From the NCBI RefSeq assembly GCF_018474005.1, contig NZ_JAHCSH010000002.1, positions 62,001-126,000 on the forward strand: a stretch of DNA of 64,000 bases, given 5' to 3'. How positions within the stretch are numbered: position 1 is the first letter of the stretch; each line of letters opens with the position of its first letter. The notes beneath the pieces are model-generated. The model saw only the letters and a program-made list of their open reading frames with translations, was not told the origin of the DNA and did no database searches. The position numbers were made by a program, and so were the translations under genes. The DNA is from Curvibacter sp. CHRR-16 (lineage in GTDB: Bacteria > Pseudomonadota > Gammaproteobacteria > Burkholderiales > Burkholderiaceae_C). Below are positions 35,370-43,186 of the stretch, one piece after another.

Positions 35370-36200
35370 TTACGCCTGATCCCGTGGTTGCTTGTAGCGG
35401 TTATAGCCCCACAAGTACTGGCTAGCCGCTTGGCGAACTACTGGCTCCATCGACGCATTGAGCACGCCACACGCCTCTTGCACATCCAAACCAGCCAAGT
35501 TAGGGCCCGGTATGGCGTGCACCACAAAACCCCGCCCCCACGGCAAACGCTCCCCCCATAGCCACAGCATGGGTGCACCTGTTTGCGCAGCCATGCGGGC
35601 TGCCAAGGTCATGGTGTAGGCATCACGCCCAAACAAAGGTGCCCACACGCCTTGGCCTTGCGGCGGCACTTGGTCGGGCAAGATGCCCACACTCTCGCCC
35701 GCCCGCAGGGCTTTGATCAGCTGTTTGACTCCAGCCAAGCTGGTAGGGGCCGTGCGCATGCCGGGGCGCTGGCGCGATTGGGACACGATGTCGGTCAACA
35801 CCGCTTGGCGCGATGGGCGAAAAAGCACTGTGAGCGGGTTGCCAACTACCCCAAAATCACGTGCATAAAGCTGGGCCGTAGCCTCAAAACTGCCGCAATG
35901 TGGGGTCAGCAAGACAGCTCCCAGCCCTTGCTGCAAGGTTTGTTGCACCACCTCTGGATTGGCCCAGCGCGCAGGCACTGGCTTACCTAACCAAATGCGC
36001 GGCAACTCTGCCACCAGCTTGCCGCTGTGTCCTACGGCAGGCAGCCATTGGCGCCAGCCGACTTGGGCTTGGCGCACTTGCAGCAGGAAATGGCGGCGAT
36101 AGCTGGGCGACAGCAAAAAAATTAACCATCCCATCCACCAACCGCAGCAATGCAGAAAACACAGGGGAAAACGGGCGGTTATCAAAAAAAGGACTCGCAT
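35370..36200 (-). CDS. LpxL/HtrB-type lipid A acyltransferase (HX4E variant)
   Basis: A 276-residue paralogue of the next gene, with an N-terminal hydrophobic anchor and the catalytic motif LLTPHCGSFEAT, where Glu replaces Asp (His-x4-Glu, tolerated in this family). Later blocks are LRAGESVGILPDQVPPQGQGVWAPLFG and QYLWGYNRYK. I start at the ATG at 36200; a GTG one codon upstream is possible. The pair is divergent from metK, an arrangement I recognise from other Burkholderiales. Confidence 0.88.
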   Translation of the reverse strand: MRVLFLITARFPLCFLHCCGWWMGWLIFLLSPSYRRHFLLQVRQAQVGWRQWLPAVGHSGKLVAELPRIWLGKPVPARWANPEVVQQTLQQGLGAVLLTPHCGSFEATAQLYARDFGVVGNPLTVLFRPSRQAVLTDIVSQSRQRPGMRTAPTSLAGVKQLIKALRAGESVGILPDQVPPQGQGVWAPLFGRDAYTMTLAARMAAQTGAPMLWLWGERLPWGRGFVVHAIPGPNLAGLDVQEACGVLNASMEPVVRQAASQYLWGYNRYKQPRDQA

Positions 36201-36323
36201 CACTGGGCTAGAATTCGTCGGTCGCTGAGTTATGAACTACTTGCAGGGCGACAGGGTACACCATGCAAAGGGCTGGGATTGTGCCTTCCAATTTAAGGAA
36301 CATCTGCTAAAGCGTTCGCTGCC

Positions 36324-36355
36324 TGCTCCAAGCTGCGGCAACGCAACTTGGAGCA
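36324..36355 (+). promoter_or_regulatory. metK leader hairpin that buries the ribosome-binding site
   Basis: TGCTCCAAG (36324-36332) pairs perfectly with CTTGGAGCA (36347-36355). Inside, after one C/A mismatch, TGCG and CGCA pair around a GCAA tetraloop (36334-36345). The GGAG Shine-Dalgarno of metK (36350-36353, eight bases from the ATG at 36362) lies in the 3' arm, so the hairpin must open for translation. No long T-tract follows, which argues for translational rather than transcriptional control. Confidence 0.65.
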
Positions 36356-36361
36356 ATGCAT

Positions 36362-37543
36362 ATGGCAAACGATTTTCTCTTCACCTCTGAATCCGTCTCC
36401 GAAGGCCACCCCGACAAAGTGGCTGACCAAATTTCGGATGCAATTTTGGATGCGATCTTCGCGCAAGACCCCAAAAGCCGTGTAGCTGCCGAAACGCTGT
36501 GCAACACCGGCCTCGTGGTGCTGGCGGGTGAAATCACCACCAACGCGCACGTGGACTACATCCAAGTAGCCCGCGACACCATCAAACGCATCGGCTACGA
36601 CAACACCGACTACGGCATTGACTACAAGGGTTGCGCCGTGCTGGTGGCCTACGACAAGCAGTCCAACGACATCGCCCAGGGCGTGGACCACGCGTCCGAC
36701 GACTACCTGAACATCGGCGCTGGCGACCAAGGCCTGATGTTTGGCTACGCCTGCGACGAAACGCCCGAGCTGATGCCAGCCCCCATCTACTACGCACACC
36801 GCTTGGTAGAGCGCCAAGCCCAACTGCGCAAAGATGGCCGCCTGCCCTTCCTGCGCCCCGACGCCAAGAGCCAAGTGACCATGCGCTACGTGGACGGCAA
36901 GCCCCACAGCATCGACACCGTGGTGCTCTCCACCCAGCACGCCCCCGAAATGAGCTTGGGCGACAAGATGAAGCCCGAGTTCTACGAGGCCGTCATCGAA
37001 GAAATCATCAAGCCCGTGCTGCCCAAAGAGTGGCTGCAAGACACCAAGTACCTGATCAACCCCACAGGCCGTTTCGTCATTGGTGGCCCGCAAGGCGATT
37101 GCGGTTTGACGGGCCGCAAAATCATTGTGGACACCTACGGTGGCGCTTGCCCCCACGGTGGCGGTGCTTTCTCCGGCAAAGACCCCTCCAAGGTGGATCG
37201 CTCGGCCGCTTACGCCGCCCGCTATGTGGCGAAAAACGTGGTGGCCGCCGGTTTGGCCAAGCAATGCCAAGTGCAGGTGGCCTACGCCATTGGCGTGGCC
37301 AAACCCATGAACGTGACCGTTTACACCGAAGGCACGGGCGTCATCCCTGACGACCAAATCGCCAAGCTGGTGAACGAACACTTCGACCTGCGTCCCAAGG
37401 GCATCATCCAGATGCTGGACTTGCTGCGCCCCATCTATAGCAAGACCGCCGCTTACGGCCACTTTGGCCGCGAAGAGCCCGAGTTCACCTGGGAGCGCAC
37501 GGACAAAGCGGCTGCTTTGCGTGCTGCAGCAGGACTGAAGTAA
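36362..37543 (+). CDS. metK: S-adenosylmethionine synthase MetK
   Basis: Makes S-adenosylmethionine from methionine and ATP. The 393-residue protein begins [23 protein letters not shown]; family motifs are [21 protein letters not shown], the [10 protein letters not shown] strand, [24 protein letters not shown] and [24 protein letters not shown] chose the ATG at 36362 over the one at 36356 because GGAG is eight bases upstream of the former. The leader hairpin at 36324-36355 suggests feedback control. A GT9 gene follows after 4 bases. Confidence 0.97.
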   Translation: MANDFLFTSESVSEGHPDKVADQISDAILDAIFAQDPKSRVAAETLCNTGLVVLAGEITTNAHVDYIQVARDTIKRIGYDNTDYGIDYKGCAVLVAYDKQSNDIAQGVDHASDDYLNIGAGDQGLMFGYACDETPELMPAPIYYAHRLVERQAQLRKDGRLPFLRPDAKSQVTMRYVDGKPHSIDTVVLSTQHAPEMSLGDKMKPEFYEAVIEEIIKPVLPKEWLQDTKYLINPTGRFVIGGPQGDCGLTGRKIIVDTYGGACPHGGGAFSGKDPSKVDRSAAYAARYVAKNVVAAGLAKQCQVQVAYAIGVAKPMNVTVYTEGTGVIPDDQIAKLVNEHFDLRPKGIIQMLDLLRPIYSKTAAYGHFGREEPEFTWERTDKAAALRAAAGLK

Positions 37544-37547
37544 GCCC

Positions 37548-38849
37548 ATGAATATCCAGACACAACGTTTCATTGACCGCTGGGCTGGCCAGCTGCTGTG
37601 CGCCGCGGTGTCTGGATGGGTGCGCTTGTCCCAGCTCTGGAAAAAGCCTAGCTCTATGCCGCGCGAGCCGCGGCATATTTTGGTCATCTTGCTGTCCGAA
37701 ATGGGCAGCATCGTGCTGGCTGGGCCCATGTTCGCCCAGTTGCGCCGCCAGTACCCGACAGCGGCCATCCACATCCTGCAACTCAAGAAAAACCAAGAAG
37801 TCTCGCGCATGCTGCGCCTCACCGACGAGGCCTACATGCACAGCCTCAACGACAAGAGCGGTGCGCAACTGGTGCTGGACATCCTGCGCGTGAGCTGGCG
37901 GCTGCGTCGCTTGGGGCTGGACGCCGTCATCGATTGCGAGTTGTTCTCGCGCGTCAGCGCTTTGCTGTCCTTCACCACTGGTGCGCCTATTCGCAGCGGC
38001 TTTACCGCCCACACCCAAGAAGGCTTGTACCGCGGCAGCTTCATCAACCGCAGCATTCCCTACAACCCTTACCAGCACATCAGCAAGCAGTTTTTGTCGT
38101 TGGTAGACGCCTTGGGTTCGGGCCAAAGCATGCCACGCAACCGCGCTGCCCCCTTGCGCAACACCCCACGCGAGACCGAACTGTCTGTGCCATTCACGGC
38201 CAACGAGTTGAGCGCCTACAGCAACAAACTGGTGCAAGACCACCCCACCGTGCAAGGGCGCAAGTTGGTGCTGCTGTACGCAGGCGGCGGCATACTGCCA
38301 GAACGCGCTTGGCCTGCCGAACACTACGCCCACCTAGCGCGTGGCTTGTGCGATGCCGGGCATGCAGTAGGCCTCATAGGCTTGCGCGATGACGCCCCAC
38401 TGGCCCAAAGCCTGATCGCCCAAGTGCAAAGCCCGCTGTGCCGAGACCTAACCGGCTACACCAAAAGCATCCGCGAGCTGCTCATGCTCATGCACGCTGC
38501 TGCTTTGCTGGTGACCAACGACGGTGGCCCCAGCCACTTTGCCACGCTCACGCCCATCCAAACCATGGTGTTTTTTGGGCCTGAAACGGGTCTGCTCTAC
38601 GGGCCACTGGGCGACAAGTGCCGCATTTTGGAAAGCGGCATCGCCTGTTCCCCCTGCCTAACGGCCTACAACCACCGCCTGACCTTTTGCGATGGCGACA
38701 ACCAATGCCTGCAGCGCATTCCCCCCGAGCCCGTATTGGCCGATGCGCTCACTTTCCTGTCCACAGGGACCATGCCCTTTGTGCCGCCGCGCACCGTGTT
38801 GGCCCCGCACATCCCCATCCACCCCGCCGTGGCAGCGCCACAGGCCTAA
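37548..38849 (+). CDS. Glycosyltransferase family 9 (heptosyltransferase-like)
   Basis: A 433-residue GT-B fold protein of the lipopolysaccharide heptosyltransferase family. The N-terminal domain shows HILVILLSEMGSIVLAGPMFAQLRRQYP and RRLGLDAVIDCELFSRVSALLSF. The C-terminal nucleotide-sugar half has KLVLLYAGGGILPERAWPAEHYAHLARGL, the LLMLMHAAALLVTNDGGPSHFATL block and FFGPETGLLYGPLG. The usual D-x-x-G motif with heptose specificity cannot be assigned, so the donor sugar is open. It follows metK by 4 bases and precedes GtrA and ArnT-like genes, together suggesting envelope polysaccharide modification. Confidence 0.85.
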   Translation: MNIQTQRFIDRWAGQLLCAAVSGWVRLSQLWKKPSSMPREPRHILVILLSEMGSIVLAGPMFAQLRRQYPTAAIHILQLKKNQEVSRMLRLTDEAYMHSLNDKSGAQLVLDILRVSWRLRRLGLDAVIDCELFSRVSALLSFTTGAPIRSGFTAHTQEGLYRGSFINRSIPYNPYQHISKQFLSLVDALGSGQSMPRNRAAPLRNTPRETELSVPFTANELSAYSNKLVQDHPTVQGRKLVLLYAGGGILPERAWPAEHYAHLARGLCDAGHAVGLIGLRDDAPLAQSLIAQVQSPLCRDLTGYTKSIRELLMLMHAAALLVTNDGGPSHFATLTPIQTMVFFGPETGLLYGPLGDKCRILESGIACSPCLTAYNHRLTFCDGDNQCLQRIPPEPVLADALTFLSTGTMPFVPPRTVLAPHIPIHPAVAAPQA

Positions 38850-38873
38850 ATCTGCGCAGCGCGCTGTTTGTTC

Positions 38874-39386
38874 ATGAGTTTGTCGTCTTTCACCTTGTGG
38901 GTGCAACGCACCGTGCTGTGGGCCTTGGGGGTACTGGAACGGGTGCGCTTTCTCAAGTTTGGCATCGTCGGAGCCAGTGGCGTGGTAGTGAACTTCGCCG
39001 TGCTGCACTTTGGCCACGAGTACCTGTTTGCCACGCTGGAGAAGGGCTACCAAAAACCCTACATCTCCCTCGTGCTGGCCATCGCACTGGCCACGCTCAA
39101 CAACTTCACCTGGAATCGCCTGTGGACTTGGGCTGATCGCGTGCGGGCGCTGGAATCCGAACTGCCCGCCCCCCAGCCCAGCTTGCGCACCATTTCGCTC
39201 GAATTCAGCCAGTACGCTACCTCCACCGCGGTGGGCAGTGGGCTGCAGTACGTCCTGACGCTTCTGCTGTCAGGCTATGTGGATTACCGTGCAGCCAACC
39301 TGCTGGCCATTGCCATGGCCAGTGTGGTCAACTACTTGGCCAACGACCGCTGGACTTTCAAGCAGCGTCGCCGCAAGAACCACTAA
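38874..39386 (+). CDS. GtrA-like membrane protein
   Basis: A 170-residue protein with four predicted transmembrane segments and the GtrA signature: RFLKFGIVGASGVVVNFAVLH, ALATLNNFTWNRLWTWADR and ANLLAIAMASVVNYLANDRWTFK. Family members are thought to flip or position polyprenyl-linked sugars for glycosyltransferases such as the ArnT-like enzyme encoded 12 bases downstream. I use the ATG at 38874 rather than a TTG two codons earlier. Confidence 0.88.
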   Translation: MSLSSFTLWVQRTVLWALGVLERVRFLKFGIVGASGVVVNFAVLHFGHEYLFATLEKGYQKPYISLVLAIALATLNNFTWNRLWTWADRVRALESELPAPQPSLRTISLEFSQYATSTAVGSGLQYVLTLLLSGYVDYRAANLLAIAMASVVNYLANDRWTFKQRRRKNH

Positions 39387-39398
39387 AACCTATCCACC

Positions 39399-41294
39399 AT
39401 GAGCACCATGCCACACGCCTCCTCCCTGCAAGGCAGCGATTGGCGCCGTTTGGCTTGGGCGCAATGGCCATGGCTAGCCTTGGTACTGCTTTGTGCCAGC
39501 CTGTATCTGTATGGCTTGGGCAGCAGCTACGCCCCCACCAATGGGGACGAAATGGTCTACCTCCACATCGCCCACCGCACCGCTGACAGCGGGCATTGGC
39601 TGCCTTTGCAATCGGACTTGGTGGGCACCCGCAACACCAAACCGCCCCTGCTTATCTGGCAAGCCATGGTGGCAGGCGGCTGGGGCCAGTGGTGGGAACT
39701 GGCCTGGCTGCGCCTGCCCAGTGTGCTCTACACCTTCGCCACCACCCTGCTGCTGGCACTGAGCACCTGGCGCATGGTGCGCGTGCCCATGCATTCCACA
39801 CCCAGCAGCACAGGCGCCGCGGACACTGCAGCCCCAGCACTGCGCACCGCCTGCTTGGCAGCAGCGACTTACCTGCTTTGCTTTTCTACCTACCGCTATG
39901 GGCGCGCCTACTTGACCTCGGGGCCAGAGACGTTTTGGCTCGGCCTGCCAGTGTGGTGGCTGCTGCTGGGTGGACAACGCCCCAGCCATCTTGGCAACAG
40001 CACCCTTTTCTACACCGCTTGCGGCCTGGCCATGGGCTTGGGCAGTGCCTACAAATCGTTTGCGTTACTGGCCCCTGCCGCCGCCACTGTCTGGTTGGCC
40101 CTGCTGCTGACCCAACCACAAGCGCTGCGCTGGGCCGATGTGCTGCGCGCCAGCGTGGGCATGGCGTGGGCTACCGCCGTGGGTCTGGGCATTTTTTGCC
40201 TGTGGTTTGTGCTCGACCCCGACCCCGCAGCGGTATGGCAAGAGTTCGTGGTGGCTGAGAACGCCGGCAAGATGAACAATGCCATGGGCTACTGGCAAAA
40301 CGCTTGGAATGGCCCTTATCCGCTGTGGGAGCAATTGCTGGGCTACCCCGTGAACGCAGGCTTGCTGTTCTTGCCCGTGCTGGGCCTGTGCTGCCGAGGC
40401 GTGTGGCAGCTAGCCCACCTGCGCCAGCGCTGGACTGCCATACCCCAAGCTGTGCGCGTGCTGCTGGCTTGGGCCGTGCTGTGGATGGTGGTGTTTTCCA
40501 TTCCCAGCCAGCGTTCGGAGCGTTACCTCATCCCCGCCATGCCTGCTCTGTGCATGCTGTGGGCTTTGGCATGGAATCAGCTAGGGCGCGTTTGGTACGT
40601 GCTGACGCTGCCTGTTTTTGCTTTCGCTTTGGTCATGCTGGCCCGTATCGGCTGGGTCATGCACGGCATGGGCATGTCCAGCAGCACCGAGCTTGCTACA
40701 GTTTTGATAGCTGCATCAGCAGGACTGGCAAGCTCTGCAGCCGTTTTTTATGCTTGGCGATGGGCCCGCGAGGCCAGCCTACTGACCGTGGCTTGCGTTT
40801 ATGCCTGCTTCACCGCGATGGTGGCCCCGCTGTCTGACCCAGCAGCCCAGTACAGCGCCGCCGTGCAGCAACAACTGGCAGGCCAGCGCGTAGCCGTTCC
40901 CAACGGTTTTACCGGCCAGTACGAACGCTTTCACTTCCTGCTGCCCGAAAGCACCCTGCTGCCCTACGACGCCGAAGGCCGCAACACGGGTGAGCGCTTC
41001 CCCCAACTGCCCGATGCACAGCGCATACCACGCCTGCTGGATCCCGCCCAAGGCGGTGGCCAGGCCTTGGTCTGGCTGCAGTCGGAAGACGTGCCCAACG
41101 CCGAGCGCCTGCTAGCGCTGTGCCAAGCGGCCCCCAGTGCTGCAGCACAGGGTAAGCCTTGCCAACTGCTGGGCCAGCGTTGGCACGTGCGCAGCCGCCA
41201 CAAAGCCGGCGAGATCACGCTGGATAACCTGTGGCAGCCACAGGAGTGGCTGTTTGCGCGGGAGTGGTTGGTCAGCACTCCACCAGCGCCTTGA
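39399..41294 (+). CDS. ArnT/PMT-like membrane glycosyltransferase
   Basis: A 631-residue polytopic membrane protein of the GT83/PMT type, which transfers a sugar from a polyprenyl-phosphate donor to lipid A or protein in the periplasm. The first periplasmic loop carries the acidic catalytic pair region YAPTNGDEMVYLHIAH. About 11-12 hydrophobic segments follow, with PPLLIWQAMVAGG, AYLTSGPETFWLGLP, YWQNAWNGPYPLWEQLLGYP and FSIPSQRSERYLIPAMPAL. A C-terminal soluble domain of about 180 residues completes it. Substrate is not readable from sequence. Its 3' end overlaps the convergent dehydrogenase gene by 23 bases. Confidence 0.85.
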   Translation: MSTMPHASSLQGSDWRRLAWAQWPWLALVLLCASLYLYGLGSSYAPTNGDEMVYLHIAHRTADSGHWLPLQSDLVGTRNTKPPLLIWQAMVAGGWGQWWELAWLRLPSVLYTFATTLLLALSTWRMVRVPMHSTPSSTGAADTAAPALRTACLAAATYLLCFSTYRYGRAYLTSGPETFWLGLPVWWLLLGGQRPSHLGNSTLFYTACGLAMGLGSAYKSFALLAPAAATVWLALLLTQPQALRWADVLRASVGMAWATAVGLGIFCLWFVLDPDPAAVWQEFVVAENAGKMNNAMGYWQNAWNGPYPLWEQLLGYPVNAGLLFLPVLGLCCRGVWQLAHLRQRWTAIPQAVRVLLAWAVLWMVVFSIPSQRSERYLIPAMPALCMLWALAWNQLGRVWYVLTLPVFAFALVMLARIGWVMHGMGMSSSTELATVLIAASAGLASSAAVFYAWRWAREASLLTVACVYACFTAMVAPLSDPAAQYSAAVQQQLAGQRVAVPNGFTGQYERFHFLLPESTLLPYDAEGRNTGERFPQLPDAQRIPRLLDPAQGGGQALVWLQSEDVPNAERLLALCQAAPSAAAQGKPCQLLGQRWHVRSRHKAGEITLDNLWQPQEWLFAREWLVSTPPAP

Positions 41295-42282
41295 TCACCC
41301 CTTGGCTGGGCTCTAGCAAAGCAGCGAACCCCGTGGGCACATCAGCCAGCGAAAGGCGGTGCGTGTTGAGCGCTTGGGTGGGTATGTGGCCTGCGCGCAT
41401 GGCCGCCAACACGGTCTGAAAATCCTCCACCGTCGCGTTGCGGCTGCCCATAAGGGTGGTCTCGCGTTTGTGGAACTCTGGGTCGTTGAAGGTGATGTTG
41501 TCCCGCACGATGGACACCAGCACGTACTTGCCCCCATGGGCCACCAAGGCAAAACCGCGCTCGATGGCTTTGGCATTGCCCGTGGCATCGAACACCACGT
41601 CGTACATTTCTCCATCGGTCAGGGCGCGCATCTGGTTTTCATCGTCTGGGCCAATGGTCACGGCAGCATGTGCGCCCAAATGCTGTTGGCAAAACGCCGC
41701 CCGCTCGGTGCGGGTATCCAGCGCAGTGACCTGCGCACCACGCAAAGCGGCAAAGCGCACCACCGCCATGCCAATAGGCCCCGTACCCACCACCAGCACG
41801 CGCTGGCCTGCTTGCACATCGGCCCGGCGCACCGCGTGGGCACCGATGGCCAAAAACTCCACCATGGCAGCCTCATCCAGACTCACCCCCTCAGCCTTGT
41901 GCACAAACTGCACGGGCACGCTCAGGTATTCGGTGAAAGCGCCATCGCGGTGCACCCCCAGCACCTGGATATTCACGCAGCAATTGGTCTTGCCTTGGCG
42001 ACACGCCACGCAACGCCCGCAGGACAGGTAGGGCATCACATAGGCCACATCGCCGGGTTTCAGAGGCGAGTCCGCCGGGGCTTCTTCCACCACCCCAGCG
42101 ATTTCATGGCCCATGACACGCGGGTAGCTCAAGTAAGGCTGGTTGCCGGTGTAAATGTGCAAATCGGTTCCGCACACGCCGACACGGCGCACTCGCAACA
42201 ACACTTCGCCCTCTGCCCGAACGGGTTTGGGGCTGTCGATGGCGGTGAGTTGGTGGGGGTTTTCACAAATAATGGTGAGCAT
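41272..42282 (-). CDS. Zn-dependent alcohol dehydrogenase, LgoD (YjjN)-like
   Basis: A 336-residue medium-chain zinc dehydrogenase. The catalytic zinc site has Cys37 (VGVCGTD) and His59-Glu60 (VMGHEIAG); the structural zinc site has Cys88, Cys91, Cys94 and Cys102. The NAD(P) motif is VVGTGPIG near residue 162. The segments TGNQPYLSYPRVMGHE and FNDPEFHKRETTLMGSRNATVEDF closely match E. coli LgoD, the L-galactonate 5-dehydrogenase that forms D-tagaturonate. I start at 42282. Its promoter region holds one copy of the repeat shared with the uxaA-like promoter. Exact substrate is inferred. Confidence 0.85.
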   Translation of the reverse strand: MLTIICENPHQLTAIDSPKPVRAEGEVLLRVRRVGVCGTDLHIYTGNQPYLSYPRVMGHEIAGVVEEAPADSPLKPGDVAYVMPYLSCGRCVACRQGKTNCCVNIQVLGVHRDGAFTEYLSVPVQFVHKAEGVSLDEAAMVEFLAIGAHAVRRADVQAGQRVLVVGTGPIGMAVVRFAALRGAQVTALDTRTERAAFCQQHLGAHAAVTIGPDDENQMRALTDGEMYDVVFDATGNAKAIERGFALVAHGGKYVLVSIVRDNITFNDPEFHKRETTLMGSRNATVEDFQTVLAAMRAGHIPTQALNTHRLSLADVPTGFAALLEPSQGVIKALVEC

Positions 42283-42315
42283 GGCATGGTGCAAAAGAAT
42301 GGGTTAGGCCTGCAT

Positions 42316-42328
42316 TTGGCCTGACCAA
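42316..42328 (+). promoter_or_regulatory. Probable FadR-family operator upstream of the LgoD-like gene
   Basis: TTGGCCTGACCAA is a near-perfect palindrome of the TTGGTC-x-GACCAA type recognised by FadR/FCD regulators. The 20-base context (TGGCCTGACCAATTTGCAC) recurs at 43143 before the uxaA-like gene. It lies 34 bases upstream of the LgoD-like start codon. Confidence 0.65.
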
Positions 42329-42386
42329 TTTGCACAACAACATCCGGGTTTTCACCAAATAGCAGATGACCCCCACAACCAACTCC

Positions 42387-43082
42387 CTACGCCCCCACCC
42401 AACGCCGCTCCGACTCTTGCAAATGCAAACGCATAGCCGTTTGAGCAGCCAACGGATCACGTTGCTCCAAAGCACCCACAATAGCCTCGTGCTCTTGCAC
42501 AGCCGACTCCCACGTGTACTCCGACTCCACCCGGGCGCTCAGGCGCTCCGACACAGGGCTGTGCCGCTCATCAAACAGCAGCGCGGTCATGCGCTGCAGC
42601 ACACCATTGCCCGTGATTGCCGCCAACCCCACGTGGAACTCGCGGTCTAGCGCTATGGGCGACTGCCCCTGCGCCACCGCTTGGCGCATGCGCTGCAACA
42701 CTGCGCGCAGGTGGACGATGTCACCTGCCGTCGCCTTGGCGCAGGCCAAGGCCACCACCGAGCCCTCGAACAAAGCACGGGCTTGCATCAACTCGCTGGG
42801 GCTCTCACCCAAGGATGCCAGCGCCAACGATTGGCGCTGCGCAGGGGGGCACACATACACCCCGGCCCCCATGCGCACCTCCACCACCCCGGCAATTTCC
42901 AGCGCGATCAAAGCCTCGCGCACCGAGGGGCGCGACACGCCTAGCTGCTGCGCCAAGTCCCGCTCGGGCGGCAAACGGCTACCGGGCGCATAGCCCCCCT
43001 TGTCGATCAGACCACGAATTTGGTCAGCGATTTGGTGGTACAGCCGCCGCGTATCGGCAGCCTGCTTGAGCGGATCCAACAT
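42387..43082 (-). CDS. GntR family transcriptional regulator, FadR/FCD subfamily
   Basis: A 231-residue regulator. The N-terminal winged helix-turn-helix reads YHQIADQIRGLIDKG, PGSRLPPERDLAQQLGVSRPSVREAL and ALEIAGVVEVRMGAGVYV. The C-terminal FCD effector domain includes LMQARALFEGSVVALACAKA, DREFHVGLAAITGN and HEAIVGALEQRDP, with His residues that bind metal in this family. I start at 43082 with GGAGGA three bases upstream. It sits between two target promoters that share an operator-like repeat, so it probably controls the LgoD-like and UxaA-like genes in response to a sugar acid. Confidence 0.9.
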   Translation of the reverse strand: MLDPLKQAADTRRLYHQIADQIRGLIDKGGYAPGSRLPPERDLAQQLGVSRPSVREALIALEIAGVVEVRMGAGVYVCPPAQRQSLALASLGESPSELMQARALFEGSVVALACAKATAGDIVHLRAVLQRMRQAVAQGQSPIALDREFHVGLAAITGNGVLQRMTALLFDERHSPVSERLSARVESEYTWESAVQEHEAIVGALEQRDPLAAQTAMRLHLQESERRWVGA

Positions 43083-43141
43083 ACTTCCTCCAAGACACAC
43101 AGTGTATTCCCCAAGCTTGTACAGGGACTGGGCTTGCTAAA

Positions 43142-43154
43142 CTGGCCTGACCAA
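43142..43154 (+). promoter_or_regulatory. Second copy of the operator, in the uxaA-like promoter
   Basis: CTGGCCTGACCAA, followed by TTTACACCA, repeats the site at 42316. It lies inside a candidate promoter TTGCTA (43134-43139), 17-base spacer, TACACC (43157-43162), so bound protein would block RNA polymerase. Confidence 0.65.
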
Positions 43155-43186
43155 TTTACACCAAAAAGCCCCCTCAAGCCTTTCTT

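Noticed and set aside
36201..36361. A standard SAH or SAM-II riboswitch before metK
   Set aside because: I could not match the conserved pseudoknot segments of those classes; only the local hairpin at the ribosome site is supported.
36293..37822. A 509-codon frame on the minus strand opposite metK
   Set aside because: It has low-complexity Gly/Val/His-rich composition, covers metK completely, and no homologous motif is visible.
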